This document shows, piece after piece, positions 16,387-24,636 of a stretch of 33,035 nt of DNA; the first letter of the stretch is position 1; each line of letters opens with the position of its first letter. Under the pieces are notes generated by a model. The model searched no databases, had not been told where the DNA came from, and worked only from the letters and a program-made list of their open reading frames with translations. Both the position numbers and the translations under genes were made by a program. The stretch is from NCBI GenBank assembly GCA_964649895.1, contig CAZYRX010000020.1, positions 1-33,035 of the forward strand, in the 5' to 3' direction. This stretch comes from Halanaerobium sp964649895 (GTDB taxonomy: Bacteria > Bacillota > Halanaerobiia > Halanaerobiales > Halanaerobiaceae).

Positions 16387-17931
16387 ATGAAGAAGTTGGC
16401 AATAATGGACATTGGTTCTAACTCGATCAAGATGATTTTAGTAGACTACAGGGAAGACAAATCATTTAGGATTATAGATGAGTTAAAAGAAACAGTCCGC
16501 TTAGGGGAAGGGATGCATAAGAATTCTTATTTAAAAGAGGATAGAATTCAAAAGGCAATTCAGACTCTAACTTTGTTTAAGAATTTGTGTGATGCAGTTG
16601 AAGTTGATGAGATAATTGCTGTAGCTACAGCAGCGGTTAGAGAAGCAGATAATCAGCAGAAATTTTTAGATAGAGTATATAAACAGACCGGACTGGAAAT
16701 AAGGGTTCTTACAGGTAAAGAGGAGGCTTATTATGATTATCGAGGGGTCTCTAACAGCTTTGATCAGAAATCAGCTTTAATTATGGATGTTGGTGGTGGA
16801 AGTGTAGAATTAGTTTTAATGGAAGATCGAATGGTTAAAGAAAGTATTAGTTTACCTTTTGGGGCCTTAACAATAACAGAAGAATTTGATCTATATGATG
16901 AAAATAAAAATGATAAAAATCTTAAAAAATATTTAAAAGAGGAATTTTCTCAGCTGGATTGGCTGCATGATCTAAACGATCTCTCACTAATAGGTGTTGG
17001 TGGAACTATTAGAAATATAGCTAAAATCTGGCAGAGAAAGAATAATTATTCTCTGGAAAGACTTCATTTCTATAATCTCAGAGCTAAAAATGTTAATTCA
17101 GTCTATAAGGAAGTTTCTAAAAAGAATATTGAAGAGAGAAAAAATATATCGGGTCTTTCAAGTAAAAGAGCCGATATATTTATCGGTGCAAGTGCTCTGG
17201 TGAATTATCTGATGGATTTTACAGGTATTGATGATCTAATTATAAGCGGAAAAGGAATTAGAGAAGGTCTTGTTTATGATTTTTTACTTGATGATAAACT
17301 ACCTGTTTCTGATGTTTTAGATTATTCAATCAGAAACCTACTTCATAATTTTGACTTAAACGAAATACATGCTGCAAAGGTAAACGAATTAAGTAAAAGC
17401 ATATTATATAAGTTGGAATCTGAGTTTTCTTTTAAATTTAAGAATTATCCAGATCGGATAAATAGAATAATTAAAACCGCAACTCTTCTACATGATGTAG
17501 GAACAAATATAAATTATTATGATCATCATGAACATTCTTTTTATGTGATTTTGAATGCCGATCTTTACGGATTAACACACAGAGAACTGCTTTTAGCTGC
17601 CTATATTGCTGCTTCACATCGCCACAGCAAATACAGTCTGCATAAATATAATTTAAATCGTAAAAGCTTTAAAGATATCATTGATCGAAAAGGAAATGAT
17701 AAAGAATTAATTCGTAAAAGTGGTATCGTTTTAGAAATAGCTGAAAGTCTTGACCTGAACCGTAAAGGGCTGGTTAAAAGTGTAGAATTAGAAATTGAAG
17801 CCAGTCATATATTGTTTAAGATTTATTCAAAACATGATTTAAGGCTTGAGATTGAAGATGCTGTGGAAGCTGCATCTGGTTTTGAATCTATATTTAACAA
17901 AAAACTTAAGTTCAAATTGTTAGATCATTAA
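16387..17931 (+). CDS. ppx: Exopolyphosphatase / pppGpp phosphatase (Ppx/GppA) with HD domain
   Basis: Hydrolyses terminal phosphates of polyphosphate and possibly pppGpp. The N-terminal actin-like ATPase fold shows DIGSNSIK (8-15), AVATAAVREADN (78-89), the catalytic Glu region GKEEAYYDYRG (E112/E113), DVGGGSVEL (134-142) and GVGGTIRN (203-210). The C-terminal part (about 315-500) is an HD-like domain with H328, H369-D370 in TLLHDVG, SHRHS near 410 and AESLD near 455. It has 514 residues, the long Ppx form. AGGAGGT (16374-16380) precedes the ATG. It is divergent from the degenerate paralogue and ppk1. Ppx and GppA activities cannot be separated from sequence alone, so the symbol follows the context. 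Confidence 0.9.
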   Translation: MKKLAIMDIGSNSIKMILVDYREDKSFRIIDELKETVRLGEGMHKNSYLKEDRIQKAIQTLTLFKNLCDAVEVDEIIAVATAAVREADNQQKFLDRVYKQTGLEIRVLTGKEEAYYDYRGVSNSFDQKSALIMDVGGGSVELVLMEDRMVKESISLPFGALTITEEFDLYDENKNDKNLKKYLKEEFSQLDWLHDLNDLSLIGVGGTIRNIAKIWQRKNNYSLERLHFYNLRAKNVNSVYKEVSKKNIEERKNISGLSSKRADIFIGASALVNYLMDFTGIDDLIISGKGIREGLVYDFLLDDKLPVSDVLDYSIRNLLHNFDLNEIHAAKVNELSKSILYKLESEFSFKFKNYPDRINRIIKTATLLHDVGTNINYYDHHEHSFYVILNADLYGLTHRELLLAAYIAASHRHSKYSLHKYNLNRKSFKDIIDRKGNDKELIRKSGIVLEIAESLDLNRKGLVKSVELEIEASHILFKIYSKHDLRLEIEDAVEAASGFESIFNKKLKFKLLDH

Positions 17932-18030
17932 GCAGTTCAGTTTTTTTATTAAAAATTCACTTTCTGTTTAAGACTATTTCAAGGTCAAATATATTATTCT
18001 AAAATAATTAAAAGAAGACTCTTTAAAAGT

Positions 18031-18059
18031 TTGATGATTTTTAGTATTTTTTGTATAAT
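18031..18059 (+). promoter_or_regulatory. Sigma-A-type promoter of the PEBP-like gene
   Basis: TTGATG (18031-18036) and TATAAT (18054-18059) are separated by exactly 17 bases, about 80 bases before the start codon at 18138. With the terminator at 18632 it defines a monocistronic unit. Confidence 0.75.
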
Positions 18060-18137
18060 ATAAATGTAAAGAATTAATATTTTTCATTGATTCAGATTTT
18101 TTGAGATCATTATCTATATGACCCGAGGAGGGGTATT

Positions 18138-18620
18138 ATGAGAGCTGATCTTAAAATTTTTTCTGACTTCAGTTATGATGGTTTAGTCGATTCTCGCTAT
18201 ACTGCTATTGGTGAAAACATGTCTCCTCCACTTAAAATAGAGAATTTGGATTCTGATGCTGAAACACTTGCCGTTGTATTGAATGATGCAGATGCACCTG
18301 TTGAGAGAACCACCCACTGGGTAATCTGGAATATCCCTGCAGTTATAGATAACATTCAAGAAAATATTCCTGTGAATATGAAAAAAGTTCCTGAACTCAA
18401 TGGTGCTTATCAGGGTAAAAATGATTTTGGTGATATTGGCTATAGAGGTCCCGCTCTTCCCAGCAGTTCTTTTGAAAAACCTCACACCTACAGGATTATA
18501 GTTTATGCATTAGATAGTGAAATAAATTTGGAGCCAGGGGCAGATGAAAAGGAACTGCTTAAAGAAATGCAGGATCATATAATACAAAAAGGCTTTATAA
18601 GTGGAACTTATCAGCCTTAA
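18138..18620 (+). CDS. YbhB/YbcL family PEBP-like protein
   Basis: Phosphatidylethanolamine-binding-protein fold, called Raf-kinase-inhibitor-like in bacteria, with unknown cellular role. The 160 residues show the family ligand-pocket motifs: MSPPLKIENL near residue 28, DADAPVERTTHWVIWNIP (about 51-68), the GDIGYRGPALPSS segment and the PHTYRIIVYALD strand, ending with GFISGTYQ. No signal peptide is seen, so it is probably cytoplasmic. GAGGAGGGG precedes the ATG. It has its own promoter and terminator and no functional link to its neighbours is apparent. Confidence 0.92.
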   Translation: MRADLKIFSDFSYDGLVDSRYTAIGENMSPPLKIENLDSDAETLAVVLNDADAPVERTTHWVIWNIPAVIDNIQENIPVNMKKVPELNGAYQGKNDFGDIGYRGPALPSSSFEKPHTYRIIVYALDSEINLEPGADEKELLKEMQDHIIQKGFISGTYQP

Positions 18621-18631
18621 CTTTGATTATT

Positions 18632-18666
18632 AAAAAAGACTGGAGTTTGTTCTCCAGTCTTTTTTG
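18632..18666. terminator. Rho-independent terminator after the PEBP-like gene
   Basis: GACTGGAG (18638-18645) and CTCCAGTC (18652-18659) form an 8-bp stem with a 6-base loop. It is extended by six A-T pairs (A at 18632-18637, T at 18660-18665). The flanking A and T runs make it functional on either strand. Confidence 0.92.
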
Positions 18667-18689
18667 GTCACTCATATTTCTTATGGATA

Positions 18690-18721
18690 TAAATTCAACT
18701 TGAAATTATTAAATTCAACTT
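18690..18721 (+). repeat. 12-bp direct repeat, 20-bp period
   Basis: TAAATTCAACTT occurs at 18690-18701 and 18710-18721, exactly 20 bases apart (about two helical turns). It lies between the PEBP terminator and the pur promoter. It could be a protein-binding site or chance in AT-rich DNA. Confidence 0.4.
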
Positions 18722-18793
18722 TTATAATTAATTTGCTTTGATTGTGAAAAAATTAGGGTGTAATTTCTGAATAATTTGAAATCTACAACTCTC

Positions 18794-18822
18794 TTGACTT
18801 ATTAAAATCCATCTGTTAATAT
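18794..18822 (+). promoter_or_regulatory. Promoter of the pur operon
   Basis: TTGACT (18794-18799) and TAATAT (18817-18822) lie 17 bases apart. The expected transcript starts near 18829, about 20 bases before the first aptamer. The TATAAT at 18839 would initiate inside or after the aptamer's P1 helix and is therefore less likely. Confidence 0.7.
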
Positions 18823-18849
18823 TGAAATATAAAAAGAATATAATTTGTA

Positions 18850-18918
18850 CCTCATATAATAGTGAGAATATGGCTCACAAGTCTCTACCGGACTGCCGTT
18901 AACAGTTCGACTATGAGG
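18850..18918 (+). promoter_or_regulatory. Purine riboswitch aptamer, guanine type
   Basis: The three-helix purine fold can be drawn directly. P1 is CCTCATA (18850-18856) with TATGAGG (18912-18918). P2 is GTGAG/CTCAC around the loop AATATGG, and P3 is GGACTG/CAGTTC around the loop CCGTTAA; these loops match the known kissing pair. The core has ATATAAT after P1 and GTCTCTACC between P2 and P3. The specificity base, in GACTATG, is C (18911), which pairs with guanine; adenine types have U there. It lies directly before a ykkC-type aptamer and the shared terminator of the pur operon, so guanine binding should lower expression. Confidence 0.93.
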
Positions 18919-18920
18919 GA

Positions 18921-19005
18921 AGTGTACCTAGGTTTCCGCAGTTTTTCTGGCTGGTCCGAGCGGTACAGATATTGACATATCACACCGAAGGGATAAAAGC
19001 CCAGG
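18921..19005 (+). promoter_or_regulatory. ykkC-family aptamer, probably PRPP riboswitch
   Basis: Conserved ykkC elements appear in order: CTAGGTTTCCGC (18928-18939), CTGGTCCGAGCGG (18951-18963), and ACACCGAAGGGATAAAAGCCC (from 18982). A closing helix GTGT (18922-18925) with ACAC (18982-18985) is possible. The ykkC core is shared by guanidine-I, ppGpp and PRPP classes. I assign PRPP because it follows a guanine aptamer and precedes purine synthesis genes, the documented arrangement for tandem guanine-PRPP switches. Its 3' GCCC is also the first strand of the terminator, so PRPP binding should prevent termination. Confidence 0.85.
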
Positions 19006-19060
19006 CGGGGAGGTTCTACTCATTGAATGTAGAGTCTTCCTACCTGGGCTTATTTATTTT
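18997..19060 (+). terminator. Riboswitch-controlled terminator before purD
   Basis: AAGCCCAGG (18997-19005) pairs with CCTGGGCTT (19043-19051). An inner helix joins GGGGAGG and CTAC (to 19019) with GTAG and CTTCC (from 19029). The tail is ATTTATTTT. The 5' arm overlaps the last helix of the ykkC aptamer, so the two folds are mutually exclusive. Confidence 0.92.
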
Positions 19061-19120
19061 AGGTACAAGTATACATTAATCCAGCAATGATCTGGAAATA
19101 TATTAAAACGGAGTGATAGC

Positions 19121-20395
19121 ATGAAAATTCTTCTCATCGGCAGTGGTGGAAGAGAAAATGCACTGGCCTGGAAATTAGCTCAAAGCAAAAAAGTTGATCA
19201 ACTATTTATTGCACCAGGAAACCCGGGCACTGCAGAGTTTGGTAAAAATATTGACTTTAGAGCAAATGATCAAGAAGCTCTTTTAGAATTTGCTTTAAAA
19301 GAAAAAATAGATATTACTGTTGTTGGTCCAGAAGCACCACTGGCAGCAGGTATTGTTGATCTTTTTAAAGAAAATGGAATTAAGGTTTTTGGACCAGAAA
19401 AAACGGCAGCTCAGTTAGAAGGCAGCAAGGTTTTTGCCAAAAATCTAATGAAAAAATATGATATACCTACTGCAGAATACCAGAGCTTTTCTGACCCAAA
19501 GAAGGCTGCTGAATATATAAAAGGAAAAGGAGCACCTATTGTTGTCAAAGCAGAGGGATTGGCAGCCGGCAAGGGAGTTATTGTGGCTCAAGAGGTAGAA
19601 GAAGCTGTTAATGCAGTTGAAAAAATAATGATAGATGAGAAATTTGGTGATGCAGGAGAAAAAATAGTAGTCGAAGAGTATTTAGAAGGTGAAGAGGCAA
19701 CTATTTTATCTTTTTGTGATGGAGAAACAATAATACCAATGATTCCATCTCAGGACCATAAACCAGCGTATGATGGTGGTAGAGGTCCTAATACCGGTGG
19801 AATGGGAGCTTATGCACCTGCACCTGTTGTTACAGATGAACTTATGGAGTATTTTAAAGCAAATATTATGCAGAAAACTTTGGATGCATTAAAAAGTGAA
19901 AAAATTGATTTTAAAGGAATTATATACTTTGGTTTGATGATAAAAGATGGTGAGGCAAAAGTACTTGAATATAATGTAAGGTTTGGTGATCCAGAAGCTC
20001 AGGTAGTACTTCCACTTTTAAAAACTGACTTAGTTGAAATTATTGAAGCTGTCCTGAAAGGAAGATTAGCTGAGATTAATATTGAATGGTCAACTCAAAA
20101 AGCACTCTGTGTAGTTATGGCCTCAGGTGGTTATCCAATTAAATATGAAGTGTCCAAAAAAATAACCGGTGTGGATGATGTTAAACAAAATGATGAATTG
20201 ATTGTTTTTCAAGCTGGAACAAAATTAATAGATGAAGAACTTTACACAGCAGGAGGACGAGTCCTTGCGGTAACTGCTCTTGCTGATGATTTTAAAGAAG
20301 TAATCGATAAAGCCTATGCTGGAGTAGAAAAGATTCATTTTGAAGACTATCATATCCGCAGTGATATAGGTCATAAGGCTTTGATAAAGGTTTAA
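19121..20395 (+). CDS. purD: Phosphoribosylamine-glycine ligase (GAR synthetase)
   Basis: ATP-grasp enzyme for the second step of de novo purine synthesis. The N-terminal domain begins ILLIGSGGRENALAWKL, and GPEAPLAAGIVD follows near residue 73. The ATP-grasp region has VVKAEGLAAGKGVIVA and VVEEYLEGEEATILSF; the diagnostic PNTGGMGAYAPAP lies near residue 225; LEYNVRFGDPEAQVVLP supplies metal-binding residues. At 424 residues it is full length. GGAGTGA precedes the ATG. It is the first gene after the tandem riboswitch; many Bacillota place purD last in the operon, so the order here is rearranged. Confidence 0.97.
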   Translation: MKILLIGSGGRENALAWKLAQSKKVDQLFIAPGNPGTAEFGKNIDFRANDQEALLEFALKEKIDITVVGPEAPLAAGIVDLFKENGIKVFGPEKTAAQLEGSKVFAKNLMKKYDIPTAEYQSFSDPKKAAEYIKGKGAPIVVKAEGLAAGKGVIVAQEVEEAVNAVEKIMIDEKFGDAGEKIVVEEYLEGEEATILSFCDGETIIPMIPSQDHKPAYDGGRGPNTGGMGAYAPAPVVTDELMEYFKANIMQKTLDALKSEKIDFKGIIYFGLMIKDGEAKVLEYNVRFGDPEAQVVLPLLKTDLVEIIEAVLKGRLAEINIEWSTQKALCVVMASGGYPIKYEVSKKITGVDDVKQNDELIVFQAGTKLIDEELYTAGGRVLAVTALADDFKEVIDKAYAGVEKIHFEDYHIRSDIGHKALIKV

Positions 20396-20549
20396 TAATC
20401 TTGATTTAGTGTCAATTTTATTTAATGCATCATAATCAATTTATTAATTTAAATTGTTCATAATAAATATAAATGGAGATAAACCACAATTATAAAAATT
20501 TAAAATTGCTAATCAATATAGATTTTGATCTACAGGAGGTTCTTTTATT

Positions 20550-21710
20550 TTGAAAATAAAAGATAAGACAAAACAAAAAATTGGAATAATTGGTGGCGGC
20601 CAGTTGGGTAAAATGATGATTTTGGAAGCAAAAAAAATGGGCTTTTATGTGATTATTTTGGATCCCACCAAAGAATGTCCGGCTGACAGCATAGCTGACA
20701 AACATCTTATTGCTGACTTTGATGATGAAGAAGCTATTAGAAAGCTTGCAGATCAGTCCGATTTATTAACTTATGAATTTGAACATATTGGTGTAGAAGT
20801 ATTAAGAGAACTGGAAAATGAAGGACATAAAATTTATCCAACAGCCAGAAGTTTAGAAATTATTCAAAACAAGTATCATCAGAAAAATATGTTAAAACAA
20901 AACAAAATAGCTGTACCTAATTTTATTCATGTTTCTGCAGTTAATGATATTAAAGAGGCTGGAGAAAAGTATTCTTATCCTTTGATGCTTAAGAGCTGTA
21001 AAGGTGGTTATGATGGTAAGGGGAATGCACTTATTGAAAATGAAGAAGAGATAGAAACAGCTTTTAACAGTCTTGGGGCAGGGAATAGACAGCTGATGAT
21101 CGAAGAATATATCCCTTTTAAAAAAGAAATATCTGTGCTGGCCTGCAGGGGTATTGATGGTAAAAAAACGGTTTTCCCTGTTGGAGAAAATGACCACAGA
21201 GATAATATACTATATGAAACAAAGGTGCCGGCTGCCATCTCAGAAGAAGTCGAAATAGCAGCTGATGAACTTGCTGAAGAAGTCCTAGATATTTTTAGTG
21301 GTGTAGGTATGTTCTGTATAGAGATGTTTGTAACGGAAAATGATGAGCTCTATATAAATGAGATAGCTCCGAGACCTCATAATTCTGGCCATTATACAAT
21401 TGAGGGATGTGTTACATCTCAATTCGCTCAGCACATCAGAGCAATTACAGGTCTTCCTCAGGGTGATACTTCTCTACTCAGACCATCTGTTATGAGAAAT
21501 ATTCTTGGAACAGGTAAAGAGGGTAAGGCAGCTGTTGAAGGACTTGAAGAAGCACTTGAAATTAAAGGTGTAAATGTACACATCTATAACAAGAAGATTT
21601 CAAGGCCTGGACGTAAAATGGGTCATATAACAGCTTCAGCCAAAATCCTGGAGAAAGCGGTTGAAAAAGCATCAAAGGCTGCAAAATGCGTAAAAATAGA
21701 AGGCCGGTAA
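20550..21710 (+). CDS. purK: N5-carboxyaminoimidazole ribonucleotide synthetase
   Basis: ATP-grasp enzyme converting AIR and bicarbonate to N5-CAIR, the substrate of PurE. The N-terminus has IGIIGGGQLGKMMILEAKKMGF; the central part has YEFEHIGVEVL, the SCKGGYDGKGN nucleotide loop and EEYIPFKKEISVL; the C-terminal part has NEIAPRPHNSGHYTIEGC, the metal and substrate segment. There are 386 residues. The start is TTG 20550 with AGGAGG (20534-20539) 10 bases upstream; no ATG fits. A 154-base gap after purD contains nothing I can identify. Confidence 0.96.
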   Translation: MKIKDKTKQKIGIIGGGQLGKMMILEAKKMGFYVIILDPTKECPADSIADKHLIADFDDEEAIRKLADQSDLLTYEFEHIGVEVLRELENEGHKIYPTARSLEIIQNKYHQKNMLKQNKIAVPNFIHVSAVNDIKEAGEKYSYPLMLKSCKGGYDGKGNALIENEEEIETAFNSLGAGNRQLMIEEYIPFKKEISVLACRGIDGKKTVFPVGENDHRDNILYETKVPAAISEEVEIAADELAEEVLDIFSGVGMFCIEMFVTENDELYINEIAPRPHNSGHYTIEGCVTSQFAQHIRAITGLPQGDTSLLRPSVMRNILGTGKEGKAAVEGLEEALEIKGVNVHIYNKKISRPGRKMGHITASAKILEKAVEKASKAAKCVKIEGR

Positions 21711-21808
21711 GTTAATTTGAATTAATAATATTGAAATAGATTTTTTTGAATATATTTGTGTTATAAATTGAGAGATAAAATAAAGGTTCTAAGTAGGAGG
21801 AAATATAT

Positions 21809-22339
21809 ATGAGTGCAAGTGTTGGTATTATTATGGGTAGTGATTCTGATCTACCTGTAATGAAAGAGGCAGCCAAAATATTGGATGAATTTGAAGTAGA
21901 ATATGAACTGACAGTTGTTTCCGCACATCGTACACCAGATAGGCTTTATGAATATGCTGAAAAAGCAGAAGAAAAAGGACTTGATGTAATTATAGCAGGT
22001 GCAGGAGGAGCAGCTCACCTTCCCGGCATGACAGCAGCAGCAAGTAATCTTCCTGTGATTGGGGTACCTGTAAAAACTTCTAAACTGAGTGGGCTTGATT
22101 CACTTTATTCAATTGTTCAGATGCCTCCCGGTGTACCTGTAGCGACAGTAGCTATTAATGGGGCTAAAAATGCAGCACTATTAGCTGTACAGATTCTCAG
22201 CAGAAAAGACTCAGAGTTAAATGAAAAACATCGTAAGTATAGAAAGAATATGAAAAATGATGTTTTAAAAACTGCAGAAAAACTTGAAGAAATGGGATAT
22301 GAGGAATATCTTGAAAGGAGCGAGAAATTTGCTGACTAG
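21809..22339 (+). CDS. purE: N5-CAIR mutase, class I
   Basis: Rearranges N5-CAIR to CAIR. The conserved GIIMGSDSDLPVMKEA, VVSAHRTPDRL and AGAGGAAHLPGMTAA loops are complete, and LYSIVQMPPGVPVATVAI is present. Together with purK this marks the bacterial two-enzyme route (class I) rather than direct carboxylation. It has 176 residues. GGAGG lies before the ATG. Its last 11 bases overlap the start of purB. Confidence 0.97.
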   Translation: MSASVGIIMGSDSDLPVMKEAAKILDEFEVEYELTVVSAHRTPDRLYEYAEKAEEKGLDVIIAGAGGAAHLPGMTAAASNLPVIGVPVKTSKLSGLDSLYSIVQMPPGVPVATVAINGAKNAALLAVQILSRKDSELNEKHRKYRKNMKNDVLKTAEKLEEMGYEEYLERSEKFAD

Positions 22340-23720
22340 AGATATTTTTGCCAATATAAGTCCAATGGATCACCGTTATTCTAAAAGAAAAGATGAATTT
22401 GAATCGGTGAGCAAGTATTTGTCAGAAAACGCATCTATTAAATATCAATTAGAGGTGGAACATGCACTTGTTAAGGTTTTAGCTGAGAGAGGTTTATGTC
22501 CTGAAAAAGCTCCTCAAGAAGTCAGAGAAGCTATCAAAGAAATTACAACTGAAGAAGTTTATGAAGAAGAAGCAAAAACTAAACATAATATCAGGGCACT
22601 TGTTAACTGTATACAGAGAAGAGTCAGTAAGGAAACAAGACCCTATATCCATTTTACTGCTACATCTTATGATATTGTTGATACTGCGAACTCACTTCGC
22701 TATAAAAAAGCTGCAGAAGAATTAATCCTTCCTAAATTAAAAGAACTTCTGCAGACCTGGGCAGAGATAGCACTTCGAGAAAAAGATCAGGTTCAAATAG
22801 GAAGAACTCACGGACAGCATGCTGTGCCTGTTACCTTTGGTTTTACTATCGCAGAATATGTGAGCCGTTTTGGTGAAAGAATAAAAGAAATCGAGCATAA
22901 ATCTCAGAATTTAAGGGGTAAATTTGCTGGTGCAGTTGGAGCATATAATGCAAGCAGTATATTTTTTGATAACCCCGAAGAATTTGAGAAAGATGTGCTG
23001 GCTGAACTTGATTTAAAAGCTGGAGAGCATTCAACTCAGATTGTAGCTCCAGAACCGATGACTGATTTTGTGCATGCACTTATTTCTACTTTCAGTGTTC
23101 TGGCTGCTTTTGCAGATGATATGCGTCATCTTCAGAGATCAGAGATAGCTGAAATCGGAGAATATTTTTCTAAAGACCAGGTTGGTTCATCTACAATGCC
23201 TCACAAAAGAAATCCTATTAATTATGAAAATGTTAAGAGTCTGTGGAAAGCTTTTATGCCGCAGATGAATACTGTGTATATGGACCAGCTCTCTGAACAC
23301 CAGAGAGATCTAACTAATTCAGCTTCATCCCGCTTTATACCGGAATTAATAGCAGGATTACTTTCTGCTGCAGCAAGATTAAATAGGGTGAGTACTAAGA
23401 TGGTGGTTGATAAAGAAAATATCCAGAAAAATTTTGAGCAGAATAAGAAGATGATTGTTGCAGAACCATTATATATTTTGCTGGCTGCTAAAGGTCATCC
23501 AGATGCACATGAGGCAGTAAGAAAGCTAACACTTAAGGCTCAGAAAACAGATCTTTCTCTTAAAGAGTTGGTGGCTCAAAGTGAGGAACTAAAGGGTTTC
23601 TGGAAAAATTTTAGTGATAAACAAAAAGAATTGATTTTACAACCTGAAAAATATACTGGTATTGCAGCAGAAAAAACGGAAAAAATAGTTAAAAGATGGC
23701 AGGATGAATTTGATTTATAA
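22329..23720 (+). CDS. purB: Adenylosuccinate lyase
   Basis: Fumarase/aspartase-superfamily lyase acting twice: SAICAR to AICAR plus fumarate, and adenylosuccinate to AMP. I choose TTG 22329 (463 residues) because AAAGGAG (22314-22320) lies 8 bases upstream; the longer frame from 22284 would add an unrelated leader inside purE. Motifs are NISPMDHRYSKR near the N-terminus, HFTATSYDIVDTANSLR, the general-acid segment GRTHGQHAVPVTFG, and the superfamily signature SSTMPHKRNPINYE with its catalytic flexible loop. It overlaps purE by 11 bases, suggesting coupled translation. Confidence 0.95.
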   Translation: MLTRDIFANISPMDHRYSKRKDEFESVSKYLSENASIKYQLEVEHALVKVLAERGLCPEKAPQEVREAIKEITTEEVYEEEAKTKHNIRALVNCIQRRVSKETRPYIHFTATSYDIVDTANSLRYKKAAEELILPKLKELLQTWAEIALREKDQVQIGRTHGQHAVPVTFGFTIAEYVSRFGERIKEIEHKSQNLRGKFAGAVGAYNASSIFFDNPEEFEKDVLAELDLKAGEHSTQIVAPEPMTDFVHALISTFSVLAAFADDMRHLQRSEIAEIGEYFSKDQVGSSTMPHKRNPINYENVKSLWKAFMPQMNTVYMDQLSEHQRDLTNSASSRFIPELIAGLLSAAARLNRVSTKMVVDKENIQKNFEQNKKMIVAEPLYILLAAKGHPDAHEAVRKLTLKAQKTDLSLKELVAQSEELKGFWKNFSDKQKELILQPEKYTGIAAEKTEKIVKRWQDEFDL

Positions 23721-23870
23721 ATCCAGCATATTTGCAACTCAATATCTATTTTTTAGTCAGTATTTATTATTTGAAAACTGTAATTATAGAGGATTTAGGA
23801 TGTTTGCCAGTCAGAATGATTATTATGCATATTGAGTCAAAATAGATTTTTTTATCCAGGAGGTTTAAAT

Positions 23871-24590
23871 ATGGAGAAAAAAGAAATGTTATATGAGGGA
23901 AAAGCAAAACAGATTTTTGCATCAGATAATGAAGATCAGCTGATAGTTCATTTTAAAGATGATGCAACAGCATTTGATGGTCAGAAAAAGGGACAGATAT
24001 CTCAAAAGGGGATTATAAATAATAAGATTTCTAATTTCTTTTTTAAATTATTAGAAGAAAAGGGTATTAAAACACATCTTATTAAAGAATTGAATGAAAG
24101 AGATTCTCTAGTCAAAAAAGTTGATATAATTCCATTAGAGGTCGTAATGAGAAATATTGCAGCAGGAAGTATTGCTGAAAGACTCGGTTTGGAAGAGGGG
24201 ACAAAACTGCCAGCCCCGGTTTTAGAGTTTTATTATAAAAATGATGATCTGGGAGATCCACTTATAAACAGATCTCATATTGAGGTGCTTGAACTAGCAG
24301 ATGAGGAAGAGTTAAGGGTTCTGGCCGAAATGGCTGCAAAAATCAATAAGATTCTATTTGAATTTCTCAAAAATCAAGGTGTTGATTTGGTTGATTTTAA
24401 ACTCGAATTTGGTAAAACTAAAGATGGTGAGATTATTTTAGCTGATGAGATATCTCCTGATACCTGCCGTTTTTGGGATAGTGAAACACAGCAAAAACTA
24501 GATAAAGATAGATTTAGAAGAGATCTGGGAGATGTAGAAGCAGCTTATCATGAGATGTTAAAGAGAATTACCGGTCAGGAAAGTTTATAA
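23871..24590 (+). CDS. purC: SAICAR synthetase
   Basis: Joins CAIR with aspartate using ATP. The N-terminus MEKKEMLYEGKAKQIF, the FKDDATAFDGQKKG segment, VDIIPLEVVMRNIAAGS and LVDFKLEFGK...EISPDTCRFWD are characteristic. ATG 23871 follows AGGAGGT by 7 bases and gives 239 residues, close to the usual 235-240; the TTG frame from 23832 has no ribosome binding site. A 150-base AT-rich gap after purB precedes it. I found no terminator or aptamer there. Confidence 0.96.
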   Translation: MEKKEMLYEGKAKQIFASDNEDQLIVHFKDDATAFDGQKKGQISQKGIINNKISNFFFKLLEEKGIKTHLIKELNERDSLVKKVDIIPLEVVMRNIAAGSIAERLGLEEGTKLPAPVLEFYYKNDDLGDPLINRSHIEVLELADEEELRVLAEMAAKINKILFEFLKNQGVDLVDFKLEFGKTKDGEIILADEISPDTCRFWDSETQQKLDKDRFRRDLGDVEAAYHEMLKRITGQESL

Positions 24591-24636
24591 TGAAGAATTT
24601 AGCATTTTATTTAGATATTAAGGGGCTGAAAAAATA

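Noticed and set aside
20396..20549. Second riboswitch or promoter between purD and purK
   Set aside because: No aptamer core, no terminator and no pair of boxes with proper spacing could be found.
22284..22328. Upstream ATG start for purB
   Set aside because: It would place 15 unrelated residues deep within purE; TTG 22329 has a correctly spaced AAAGGAG and gives the expected N-terminus.
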